DNA of 64,000 nt, taken from assembly GCA_025917655.1 (NCBI GenBank), contig CP084618.1:62001-126000 (forward strand), given 5' to 3'. The notes beneath the pieces are model-generated. The model was given only the letters and a program-made list of their open reading frames with translations. It searched no databases and was not told where the DNA came from. The position numbers and the translations under genes are program-made. This DNA comes from Chlorella sorokiniana. Taxonomy: Eukaryota; Chlorophyta; Trebouxiophyceae; Chlorellales; Chlorellaceae. Positions 44,801 through 54,585 of the stretch are shown piece by piece. The first letter of the stretch is position 1; every line of letters begins with the position of its first letter.

Positions 44801-45118
44801 TCACGCCCCACCCGCCCCTCGCGGCCGCTGGGGCAGCAGGCGCTTGCCTCAATGGCCGTCCCGCCCCGTGGCCCTGCTGCCCCGCCTGCGGGTTCAATGC
44901 CGCTATGCCTCCATCATGGTCTACATCCAGCCTTGTTGTTCCTTGACCGACGGTGCGCGGGTGATGTTGTACCGCTTGCAGGCATGATGGTGTACATCTC
45001 TGTGAAGGAGCTGATCCCGACGGCGCTGCGGTACGACCCGAAGGACACGCTGACCACGTCGTGCGTCGTGGCCGGCATGGTCGTCATGGCCGCCTCCCTC
45101 CTCCTCTTCACCATCTGA
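41864..45118 (+). CDS. ZIP-family metal transporter (ZupT/GufA-like)
   Basis: Imports divalent metals such as Zn or Fe across a membrane. The ATG at 41864 begins TM1 ([20 protein letters not shown]), then TM2 with [20 protein letters not shown], and TM3 with [14 protein letters not shown] long cytosolic loop rich in Ala, Ser and acidic residues includes [12 protein letters not shown], a likely metal-sensing His pair. TM4 carries [20 protein letters not shown] (43750-43810) and TM5 carries [20 protein letters not shown] (44138-44195). These two H-N-x-P-E-G motifs form the binuclear metal site of ZIPs. TM6-8 are [28 protein letters not shown] and [32 protein letters not shown], stop at 45116-45118. 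A frame break at GGGGG 43081-43085 precedes the loop exon; one more G joins it in phase. The exact metal cannot be told. Confidence 0.92.
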
Positions 45119-46110
45119 CCGCGCCCGGCTGCTTGCGCAGCGGCAAGCTGGCACCGCAGCCTGCCTGCCAGAGAAGTATGTGGTTGCCCCCGCTGACATC
45201 TCTCCAGCGGCCGCTTGATGAGGCTCGAGCGCGCATTGCGGCGCGGCTGCTGCCGCCGCACGCCCCATGCACGCCGGCCGTGCCAACCCTTGCCTAAATC
45301 CGCTGTTCGATCGTGTTTGAGCACCCCATGTGTTTGTCCCACCTGACCTTTTTGCTGCAATTTCAATAGCGCACAACCCCCTTGTTCCCGTCATGTGACG
45401 GTGCTTGATTTCTTTTCCCCCTGCATGCCGCGGCCCGCCCAACGCAACGGGCTGTTGCCTGCATGCGGCGGCCTCCTTCCCTTTGTTCCACCCTCGATCT
45501 GTCACACTAGACTCCTGCTGTTCGCTTGCTTCCCGCTCGCATGGAGCGCTGCTAACTCTTTCGATTCCTGTGAGCGACCCGCTCATCAGCCTGCTGTTGT
45601 GGCACGCTCCCTGCTCCACATCACCACCCTGTGCTCGATTCTGGATGGCCGCACTGGTGGTCGCATGCATGCGCTCCCCTGCTGCATGCAAGTTCATTAA
45701 ATGTTAACTGCTCAACAGGTAGCAACAGGGTCTTGATGGTGGGGGCAGCCGGCGAGGCCCCATCAGACAGCGGCAGCCTGCCACGCGGTCGTCAGCGGCA
45801 TGCCGCGGCACTCTATGGGACGCGCGAGGGAGCCTCCGGCGGCGAGCCGACGCTAGGATCATTGATCTTACATCACAACAGCCTTTTCTGGCTGCCCATC
45901 TGCCTCGTTATCGCACCATCGGCCCTGAAAGCGATACAAACTCGGGCAGAGAGGCCGCTGCTTTCCTGGCCTCTTCAAAAGTTGTCTGCGGATTTTGAGG
46001 ATCTCTTTGAGCAACCTTAAAGCCCGTTGAGTGGGACCGCCTCCTGCGTTCACAGCAGGGCGGGCTCCGGCGCCTCTCTATGCCCCTGCGGGGGCATTGA
46101 TCGGCGCGGA
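45119..46110. other. Intergenic region, ZIP transporter / EDM2-like gene
   Basis: About 990 bases between tandem genes. A plus-strand frame at 45631-46020 ends KLSADFEDLFEQP; it matches nothing I recognise, and I do not call it. Some of this stretch may be 5' UTR or an unrecognised first exon of the EDM2-like gene. Confidence 0.4.
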
Positions 46111-49100
46111 TGGCTCGTGCGAGCGCCTCCGTGTCCAAGGACGGCGACCGCTGGGTGCTGCACTTGCGCGCTGCCCAGCGGCGGCGGCGGGGGCGGCTCC
46201 ACCGCGCAGCCGCTCCGCCGCAAGCCTCCGGTGCCCGAGGACTCTGTCGTCGTGACTGAGCTACCGCAGGCCAGCTCTACGACGGCAAACGGCAGCAGCT
46301 TTGCAGGCGTGGACGGCAGCGGCGGCCTGCTTCCCTGGTTTGGCAACGTGCGCCCAGGCACCGACGTGGGTGCCGCGCCGGACCCGCCGCCATCCAACGG
46401 GCAGGCCGCTGCCGCCCGCAGGCGGAGGGAGGCGGCACAGCCGTCGAACAACACTCGGCAGCCGTGGAGGCAGCTGCGGAAAGTGCTGGCGAGGCTGCAG
46501 GCAATGCTGCTGGCGCTGCAGCAGGTGTTGCATTGCCTGCACCAGCCGCCGCAGCGGAAGCAGCCAGGGCGGCAGCGACGGCGGCCCCTCCGCCGAAACG
46601 TGTCCGCAGCGGCAGCCCTGGCGACAACACCAGGCCAGCAGCAGCAGCAACCGCGGCCGTGGCGGCCACGGATGGGCCGCCAGCGCCGGCCCGAGGAGAC
46701 GGCAGCCCATCCCCCGCTCGGGCGACGGCGGCGGCGGTGGCGGGGCCGACAGCCTGTTCGACGAAGAGCCCAGCAGCAGCAGCGGGGCCTTCACGGAAGA
46801 GGGCGGAGGGGGAGGAGGAGGGCGAGGAGGGCACCCAGCGGGACAAGTTTGACACGCAGTGAGGGGGCGTTGCTGCCGCTGCCGCCGCCCGGCGTCGGCG
46901 CGCTCCGAGACCACCCCCTATCCAGCTTCACAGCAGCTTGCTCGCCGCCGCGCCGCTGCTCCGCCCTGGGCTCCTGAGCAGCCACCGCTGTGCTCCCCAT
47001 AAATTCCCCTCCGGGTTGGCGTACCGCAAACACCCTCCCCCTCACCCCCCCCGTCTCATTTTCCTCCCTTCGTCTTTTCCTCCTCGCAGGTGCGCGCTGT
47101 GCGACGACGGCGGCGACCTGCTGGCGTGCGACGGACCCTGCGCCCGCTCCTTCCACGTCACCGCAAAGTGAGCGGGCGGCGCCGCCGTTCCAGCCGCGCA
47201 ACGAGCCTCTCTCGCAGCCCCCGCATCTTTCTGCCTGCGCGACTCAGCGCAGCCGCTTTGGCATGCCTCCTGGAAGCACTTGAAAAACCGCCCAGATTCT
47301 CCCCAGCCCAGCCCCATCCCCATGGACAGCGCTGCGTATGCCAAGCAGCTCATGCTCTCTCTCATTCATTCCGTTTCCACGCAGCGAGGGCAGCTGCAAC
47401 CTGCTGGGGCTGCCGGAGGACCTGGCCCAGCTGCTGACCGGCAGCTGCCCCGACACCTTCCTCTGCCCCAACTGCCTGGCGGGGGTGCACCAGGCACGTC
47501 GCGCTGTGCACGCTGTGCCGTGCTGTACTGTACTGTGCTGGGCCATGCCGCGCTGCGCTGAGACGCAGCGAGCTCCGCACGCCGACCTGCAGCGGGCTCT
47601 GCCACGCAGCAGGCACCGCGTGTTGGCCGTCACAGCGTCACAGGACCACAGCTGTGCCTGGCAGGAGCCGCGTCTGAGCTGCCGCGGCGCCTGCTCCCGC
47701 CCCCGCACTCGCTGCGCAGTGCTTCAGGTGCAAGGAGGAGGGCACGGCGGGGAGCGAGGTGTTCAAGTGAGGCACTGCCGGCATGCAGGCAGCAGCAGCA
47801 GGCTGGTTCTGCGCCGGCGGCACCAACGGCGGCGGTGCACGATGCCTTGCCCGCCGTGCTCTGGCCTGCCGCCACCTGCAGCGCCCCGCCTTCCCCCACA
47901 ACAACCACGCACCAGCCAGGAGCCTGCACAGCAGCCGCCTGCAGCCTCCCACCCAACCTCCCGCCCTCCACCCACACTTGCTGGAGCTGAACCTCTTCTG
48001 CTGCATCACTCACCCGCTCGGCCTGCGCGTTTCTGACACACACCCCGTCCCCCCACCTTCCTTCCCGGCCCTCTTGCATCGAGCGCAGGTGCATCAACGC
48101 ATCCTGCGGGCGGCACTACCACCCAGAGTGCGCCGGCGTGGAGCCCGGCGAGCCCTTTGCCTGGTGCGCAGCACTGGGGCCCTGCGGCGGCAGGGAGGCA
48201 GGGCGGAACCTCTTTGCTTGCTTGCTTGCTTGCCCGTCGATGCTTGCTTTGGGAGGGCAGGCGTTGCTTGCTGCCTGCGGCGCCGCCTGGTTCACCCCCC
48301 AACCCTCGCTGCCCCGCCTAGCCACCATGCGCCTCCCCCCCCCCCGCCTCCCCCTCCGCCCATCCCCCGTGACACAGCAACCTGCACGCGTGCGCCAAGT
48401 GCGGGCACGCCGGCGCTGCCGGCGAAGCAGACAAGGGCGGGGAGCTGGTGCCGTGCCGGCGCTGCCCGGTGGCCTTCCACCGCCGCTGCCTGCCGCCGGA
48501 GCTGCCGCGCTGGCGGCAGCGGCCGCCGGAGCCCCGGGTGTGGCTGGCGGACTATAACGAGGAGCTGGGTGCGGTGCTGCTGCTCTTTCTTTCTTCTTCC
48601 TTCCTTTCTTTTTCTTCCGCTGCATGGTCCGTACCGCCAGCACCCGCCGTGCCCGCCGTGCACCGGCCAGCCGCGTGCCGCCTGCAGAGGGCCGACCGCG
48701 CACACTACACTCCCCCGAAGAAAGCTGCGCTGCCCCCTCCGACACCCCTTTGGTCGTCCGCTCCCTCGCCTCTGCTGTTCACCTCTGCCGTCACCGACTG
48801 TTATGGAGAGCCCTTGCCGCGCTGCAGGCTGGCTGGACGGGGTGGAGCAGTCGCTGCTCTACTGCCCCTCCCACCCGCTGGGAGCCAACGGCCAGGCCCT
48901 CTTCCTGCTGCCGCCCGCCGACCGGCGCGGGCGGCGGCGGGCGGCGGCGCCCTACCGCCTCATCCGCTCCGACCTGCGGCGGGCGGCGCTGCTGCACTAC
49001 GCGCGCCAGCACCGCCACCTGTCCTCCTCTCGGCGCCTGCTGGCAGAGGTGCGGCCCTTTTCGTTTTTCCCACATTGCTCAGATTTTTTTTTTTTCGAAA

Positions 49101-52100
49101 AGTCACATTGCTCATAATTGCTCTAAACTACTGGGTTCTCTGGCTGGCCATGTGTGGTTTTGTGTGTGTGTTGCGCGCATGCCCAGCCTCACAGCAGTCC
49201 CGCCTCCACCTAGCCCATGGCCCGCTTGCCACAGCTGCCCCGTTGGCGGCCAGCCTGCATTGGCCGCCCATGCGCGCAAACTCCGCTTCTGCAGCCCTTC
49301 CGCGATGCTTGCTCGCGTGATCTTGCTTCTGTGCGCCGCCGCGAGCGCAGGAGAAGGCGAGGAGGAGCGGGAGCGCGCCGCTCGCACAGCGCGGGAGGCT
49401 TCGGCGGAGGCGGGGTCTGAGTCTGAAGAAGACATGCCGCTGGCGGCCAAGCGGCGTCGCCTGCTCAGGGCTGGGGACGTGGCGGCGGGCCGCAGCGCAC
49501 GGCCGGCCAAGGTGGCCCAGGCGGGAGCGGCGGCCGCCCCTCCGGGTCTGGCCTCGGGGGCGCGGAGCGACGGCGGCAGCTGCCGCAGCACCTGGCAAGG
49601 GCGTGGAGGAGGCGCAGCCATCGCGGGCAGACGGAGGGGAACCGGACTCAGGGGAGGAAGAGGAGGAGGAGGAGGAGGAAGGGGGCGCTGGTGGCGGCGC
49701 AGCGAGGGGGAAGCGGAGGAGCCTGCCGTCGCAGACTCTTCCACGGCGACTGAGGACGCGGCGGGGGCGGCCGAGGCGTCGCAAGCCACCCAAGATGCCG
49801 CCGACGCGCCGCTGGGAGCAGGCGGCGGCGAGGAGGTGGAGCAGGCGGCGGCGGCTGCTGGGCGCGCCGGGCGGCGGCGGCAGCAGCTGATTGACCGGGA
49901 CAAGCTGGAGGGTGCGCCCGCTGCCGCTGCCGCTGCCAGGCACCGCCTTCAAGTCCCTGCAGGCCAGCTGTGGGGGCAGCACAGGCTCAGCGGCTCGGCG
50001 AGCTGCCGCCCGCACCAACTTCAGGCAGCCGCCCCCGCCCCCCCGCCTGCAGAGGCTCTTGAAGCCTTGGTGCGCGTGCCCAGCCGGCGACGGCGGCAGG
50101 AGCGGCTGCGGCGGCTTTTCCTGGAGGCAGAGGTGGGGAGATTCCCTTATCATTCTTTCTTCTTGTGTTGTGTGTTTGTGGGAGAAGGGGGTTGAACTGA
50201 TATGTTCTTGTGATCTGTGTTGGCGCTGCTGCGCGGGTGTGGGAGGGAGTAGATCGGGCGGCACGAGCGCTGTGCCTGCTGTGCCCGCTGCGCCCGCTCC
50301 AGCCCAGCGCCCTCTGCCCGCCATACGCCCCAGCCCAGGGTTTTGGTAGAGCTCTGCCGCGGGTGGCCCGGCCAGGCTGTGTGTTGCATCCCTTCTTTCC
50401 GCTGGGCGCCGCCGCACAAAGATGCGTGCTGTCGCCTTGCTTCGAGCGTGGGCGGTACAACCTTTTATGCTGTGGTACCGCTGCAGGACGACCCGCGCCT
50501 CACCAAGGACTCGCTGTGGCGCTCCACGCGCCGCCCGAGCCGTACCGCCACCCGATGAAGAAGACCATCGACGAGGTACTGCAGCGCTGCTCGGCGGTAC
50601 CGCCGTGCAGGCACCGCACCGCTGGCGCCCGCTTGCACGCCCCACATGCCAAGCTGGTCCATAAACCGGGGTCCATATTCGCGCGCACTGCCCTCCCCAC
50701 ACACCTTCCTGTTACCCCCGCTCCGCCCCCTCTGCCGCCCCCAAGGCCAAGCTGCGGGCGCTGGAGCGGTCTGTGGAGTATGCTCGCTCCCGCCGCCTGC
50801 CAGACGCACAGCTGCTGCAGCTGCTGGACGCCAGCGCTGTGCGGGTGGGTGGGTGGGTGGAGGGGTGGGGTTGTGTTTTGGATGGATGGAGTGTGAGCTT
50901 TTGTGAGGGTGTGGGTGTGAAGGGGTGGGGTGGGAGATGCATGGATGGGGTGTAAGCGTGTGTGAGGGTGGGTGGGTGCAGGGGTGGGGTTGGAGATGGA
51001 CGCAAGGGTGGTGTGGGCTGGCGGGCAGGCGCGGCATCAAACAGGAACGCTTACGCCCGCAAGGGAGCAGCCCTCTGCCGACGCATGGGCGCCGCCTGCC
51101 CGCCACTCCCTCAAAAACAAACCAAAACACCCCCTTGTTGTCCATGTTTTTGTCTCCCCCAGTCCGCCCTCTCCCACTACGACGACCTCTTCATGGTGCT
51201 CGCGCCCTACCTGCACGGAGACAGGTGGTCGGGTGGGGTGGTGGTGGGAGATTGCGAGTGCGTGTGGGTGTGTGGGTGGGTGTGTGGTGTGTGGGTGCGT
51301 GTGTGGGTGTGGGTGGTTGGATGGGGGTGCGGGGGGCTGGGGGATGAAAGCGTTGTGGAAGTGTGCGTTTGCTTTGCGGGGGGGGCAGGCGGCCGCCAGC
51401 TCGGCTGGGCAGCTTGCCGGGCAGCGCTGTGGCTTCCTGCCCTCACGCGCACCCCGCTCCCACGCTGCGTGCGCCATCTGTCCGCCCCCAGCACCACACA
51501 CCACCCACCCACCCACCCACCCACCCACCCGCCCGCGCCGCCCTCAGGTATTCTTCCTATGGCCGCCACTTCACCACTCAGGCCCTGCTGCACAAGGTGG
51601 CGGACAGGTGCGGTTCAGAAGCTGCCCGTTGAGTTGGTGCTTGTGGTATCTTAATCAGTGTTTAAATCAAGGCGGCGGAGGGGAGCAGGTGCTGCGGCGG
51701 CGGGCACGCTCGCTGCAAGGTGCGCCTTGCGACCGCGTATCTCAGCACGCGGCGCCGTGTGCCGTCTGTCGTTTGCGCAGGCTGGCCCTGTTCCTGTCCA
51801 ACGGCGACCAGGTGGTGGACTTCTCGTGCGGCGAAAACTACTTTGTGCCGCACCTGAAGAAGCGCTGCCTGAGGTGCAGCGCCGCCGGTACAGCAGTACA
51901 GCGGTGCAGCGGTACCGCCCACTCCAGGGCACGGTCATCGATGTGCAATGGCGCCAGCGGGGGAAGGAGGGGCTTGTCCCCGGCGGCAGGCCGCCCGCCG
52001 CCGTCTGCGGCGCCCCCGTCGCGGCAGCTCCGATGGCCAACCCCCCCCCCCCCCCATTCCCGCCCTGCAGCATGGGGGTCGCCATCAGCGGGCGTGCCTA

Positions 52101-53920
52101 CGACATCATCCTCTCCAAGGTGTGGGCGCCGTGGGTGGGCGCCACGTGGCGTGGGGTGTGGTTGCGCCACACGCCTGCTGCTGTGGGCGCGCCAGCGCCT
52201 TTCTGGCCGGTCCATGAGTGTGCTTGCAGGTGCAGCACGGCGTGTGCCCCCAACCAGCCTCGATGCTGGGCCTGGGTGACGCGCCCGCCGCCGCCCGCCG
52301 AGCCTGCCTCCCTGCCCGCCGCCCTAAACCCTCCCTCCTCCTCCTCGGCCCCCAGGACTCAACCGATTTTGTGCTGAAGAGCTGGTTTGACGCGCAGCCG
52401 GGCGCGAGGGGCTGGCGCCGCCGGAGCACCTCTGCATCTGCCTCAACCCGGTGGGTGGCCCCCCTCTTCCTTTCTTATTCCTTTCTTTCTTCCCTTGTCT
52501 GCCTGTGTGTGTTTGGCTCTGCATGCATGCTTCTGTTGTTTCGATCCAGTTGGCTCGCGTGGGCGGCAGTGTGAGGCTGGCTGTTGTTGGGGGCGGACGA
52601 GCGGGGCCGTTCATCGGCCGGAGCCCAACAGCTAGCCAGCTAGCTGGCTGGGTGGGGCGGTCTGTAAGAGTGGAGTGCCGCGGGAGGCGGGACTGGCAGG
52701 GCTGGATGGCGGGTGACGCATGTGGAGCGGCATGTGGACGCATGCGGGACGCGTCACGCCGCCTCTCGGCCCGCGACAGCCGCCGGCCACATCCCCAGCC
52801 TCGCCTCCTCTTGCTTGTCGTTTGATGGTTCCAGCTGAGGCCGCCCGTCTGCTGGCCCCCATCCCCCGCTGCGCCTGCTGTGCCCCGCAGCCGTTTGGCA
52901 AGGAAGGCAGCCTGGCCAACAAGTTTGTGGCCCACGCCGCCGCCTTCCGCCCCCGCCTCATCGTGAGTGGGGGCGTGCTCCACTCTGCCACTTTCAACCT
53001 TCCACCCGCAGCCGGCTCCGCACTGCCCTCAACTCGGCAGTGGCGACAGCACCCAGGCTGCTGCTACAGGCTGCCTTGCCTCGCTGATACCCTGCCAGCC
53101 TGGCCTCTCGCTCGCCGGCAGCCTGCCCCGCTCCCTGCCGCCCCGCCCCCGCACCAACACCGCTGCTGCCGCCGCCGCCGCCGCCGCAGGCCCTCATCGT
53201 GCCCCCAACGTGCGCATCCCGCCCGGCTACGCAATCGTCTACGAAAACAGCAAGCTGTGCGGCGACGGTGAGCCGCGGGATGGCTGCTGCAGGGGGTCTC
53301 ATTGCATTGCGCAGCCAGCAGCGGCTGGCAGGCGGTTGGGTGTTGGTATTGCTGGGCTGGCGTGTGCCCGCCCCGCAGCAGCAAGCTGGCCACCCGCTTG
53401 GCCGCCATCACGGTTGCCCCTACGCACGCTTTGCACAGCCCCACCCATGCGCACTTTGCCTGCCATCCAAACATGGTTCACGCCGCCGCCGCCGCAGAGG
53501 AGTTTTACGTGCCGGGCTCCACCCACCGATCCTGGAACAAGGTGTGGCCCGTGCTGCGCATCATGCAGCGCCAGGAGGTGAGCGCACACCACTTCCCGTC
53601 GTGCTCTTGCCTGCCCTGCTGTTGTTTGTTGCTTTCGTTTTGCGGATTGGTGCGGCTTTCATTTGAGCAGCCAGCTGCCGCTCGCGTCGTTGCCGGCAGG
53701 CCGCGCATTGACCCGCCCGTACATTGACTCCTGCCTTACCCACCTGTCCGCTCCACTGCAACGGTCGCAGTACTGCGCCGAGCTGGCGCACCAGAGCCAG
53801 CAGTACGAGGTGCTGCTGGACTGTACCGCGGCAGCGCGCGAGCAACAGGCGCACCTTGCTTCAGGGGCCGGAGGGCCGGCCCCCTTGCCTATGGCTACAG
53901 CTGCGGCGCCGCCCCGCTAG
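46111..53920 (+). CDS. EDM2-like protein: PHD fingers plus methyltransferase-like domain
   Basis: Chromatin regulator related to plant ENHANCED DOWNY MILDEW 2. The provisional ATG at 46111 (KDGDRWVLHLRAA) precedes an Ala/acidic linker. The PHD block begins QCALCDDGGDLLACDGPCAR (47093) and runs on with FLCPNCLAGVHQ, CFRCKEEGTAGSEVF, CINASCGRHYHPECAGVEPG, NLHACAKCGHAG and VPCRRCPVAFHRRCLPPELP (48450-48500), then LLYCPSHPLG. After an acidic linker come DDPRLTKDSLW and RHPMKKTIDE, and a methyltransferase-like fold: VVDFSCGENYFVPHLKKRC (51815-51870), YDIILSK, FVLKSWFDAQPG, HLCICLNPPFGKEGSLANKF (NPPF motif), LIVPP, EEFYVPGS and NKVWPVLRIMQRQ; stop at 53918-53920. The order matches EDM2. Frame corrections are needed near 46430, 50515 and 52408-52411, and one C is in excess near 46165. 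The start is uncertain; upstream exons may be missing. Confidence 0.82.
49071..49114 (+). repeat. T-run insert flanked by 11-bp direct repeats, EDM2-like intron
   Basis: CACATTGCTCA occurs at about 49071-49081 and 49104-49114. Between them is a T run of about 12 followed by CGAAAAGT. The layout resembles a small A/T-rich insertion with target duplication, or a local slippage event. Confidence 0.6.
50843..50865 (+). other. G-quadruplex-prone 5' intron end
   Basis: The intron beginning at 50845 opens GGGTGGGTGGGTGG followed by AGGGG, which meets the four-run G3 with 1-3 base loop rule. It begins immediately after the exon ending in LLDASAVR of the EDM2-like gene. Confidence 0.7.
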
Positions 53921-53970
53921 ACCCTCCGCCGTATGGATGGCACTGATGCGGCCCTGTCAGTGCTGTCGTT

Positions 53971-53975
53971 TGTAA
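53971..53975 (+). terminator. TGTAA polyadenylation signal, EDM2-like gene
   Basis: TGTAA starts 51 bases after the stop codon at 53920, in a T-rich context (GTCGTTTGTAAGC). This supports the proposed end of the gene. Confidence 0.6.
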
Positions 53976-54208
53976 GCTACATGTTTCCACCTCGTCATGT
54001 TTCCCATGCGCCTCAGTTTTCTGCCGGGTCTGCGCACCGCTGCGGCTGCGCTGTCCCCGTTCTGCATCCCTTTGATCCTCCGGCCCCCACCTTGGCCCCC
54101 AGTTTTCCGGCACCCTGCCCTGTCTACAACCCCCGTTCCTGCATCCGTGCCTTGACATCCAATCCTCAAAAACTGTCCTAAATCCATATCATCATGCTCG
54201 CACCAGCC

Positions 54209-54213
54209 TTACA
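54209..54213 (-). terminator. TGTAA polyadenylation signal, DUF2854 gene
   Basis: TTACA on the plus strand, TGTAA on the minus, about 375 bases after the DUF2854 stop. Several-hundred-base 3' UTRs are common in green algae. Confidence 0.5.
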
Positions 54214-54585
54214 GCAGCCAGTGCTGGATAAGTTAGCCACGGCGGGAACAAATGTTTGCAAGCAGGTGCGACGACGAAAAGGGTGGAACAGCAAAATCAG
54301 ACGGCAGATCAGACTGGGTGCAGTGCGCTTGAACATTCCAACACAAGGCAGAAACCAAAAAGAAAGGGAGCAGCGGGCGGCACAGCGTTGCATGCGGGGT
54401 GTGCGCTCAGGCGCCACTTGAATCGGGCTGCCCTCTGAGTCATCTCCCAGGGGACAACTTGCAGTGGGACCTGCAAACTTGCAAAGCGTTGGCCGGGAGC
54501 TCACGCCAGCCGCCGGGCCTTCATGCCCGCTCACGCTCGCCTGCTTGCCCGCAAGCCGGCGCTGGGCCTGCGCGCGTGCAGCCGA

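Larger units (their letters stand above)
53921..54585. other. Convergent intergenic region, EDM2-like / DUF2854
   Basis: 665 bases between facing stops. TGTAA at 53971 and TTACA at 54209 are suitably placed poly(A) words for the plus and minus genes, leaving little more than 200 bases between the transcript ends. No coding block seen. Confidence 0.5.

Noticed and set aside
45631-46020. Plus-strand frame ending DFEDLFEQP as a separate gene or first exon of the EDM2-like gene
   Set aside because: No family similarity and no clear splice link to the next exon.
49128-50702. A 524-residue minus-strand open frame
   Set aside because: It lies opposite the EDM2-like exons, has only Arg/Ala/Pro/Gln composition and no family block. 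GC-rich DNA has few stops.
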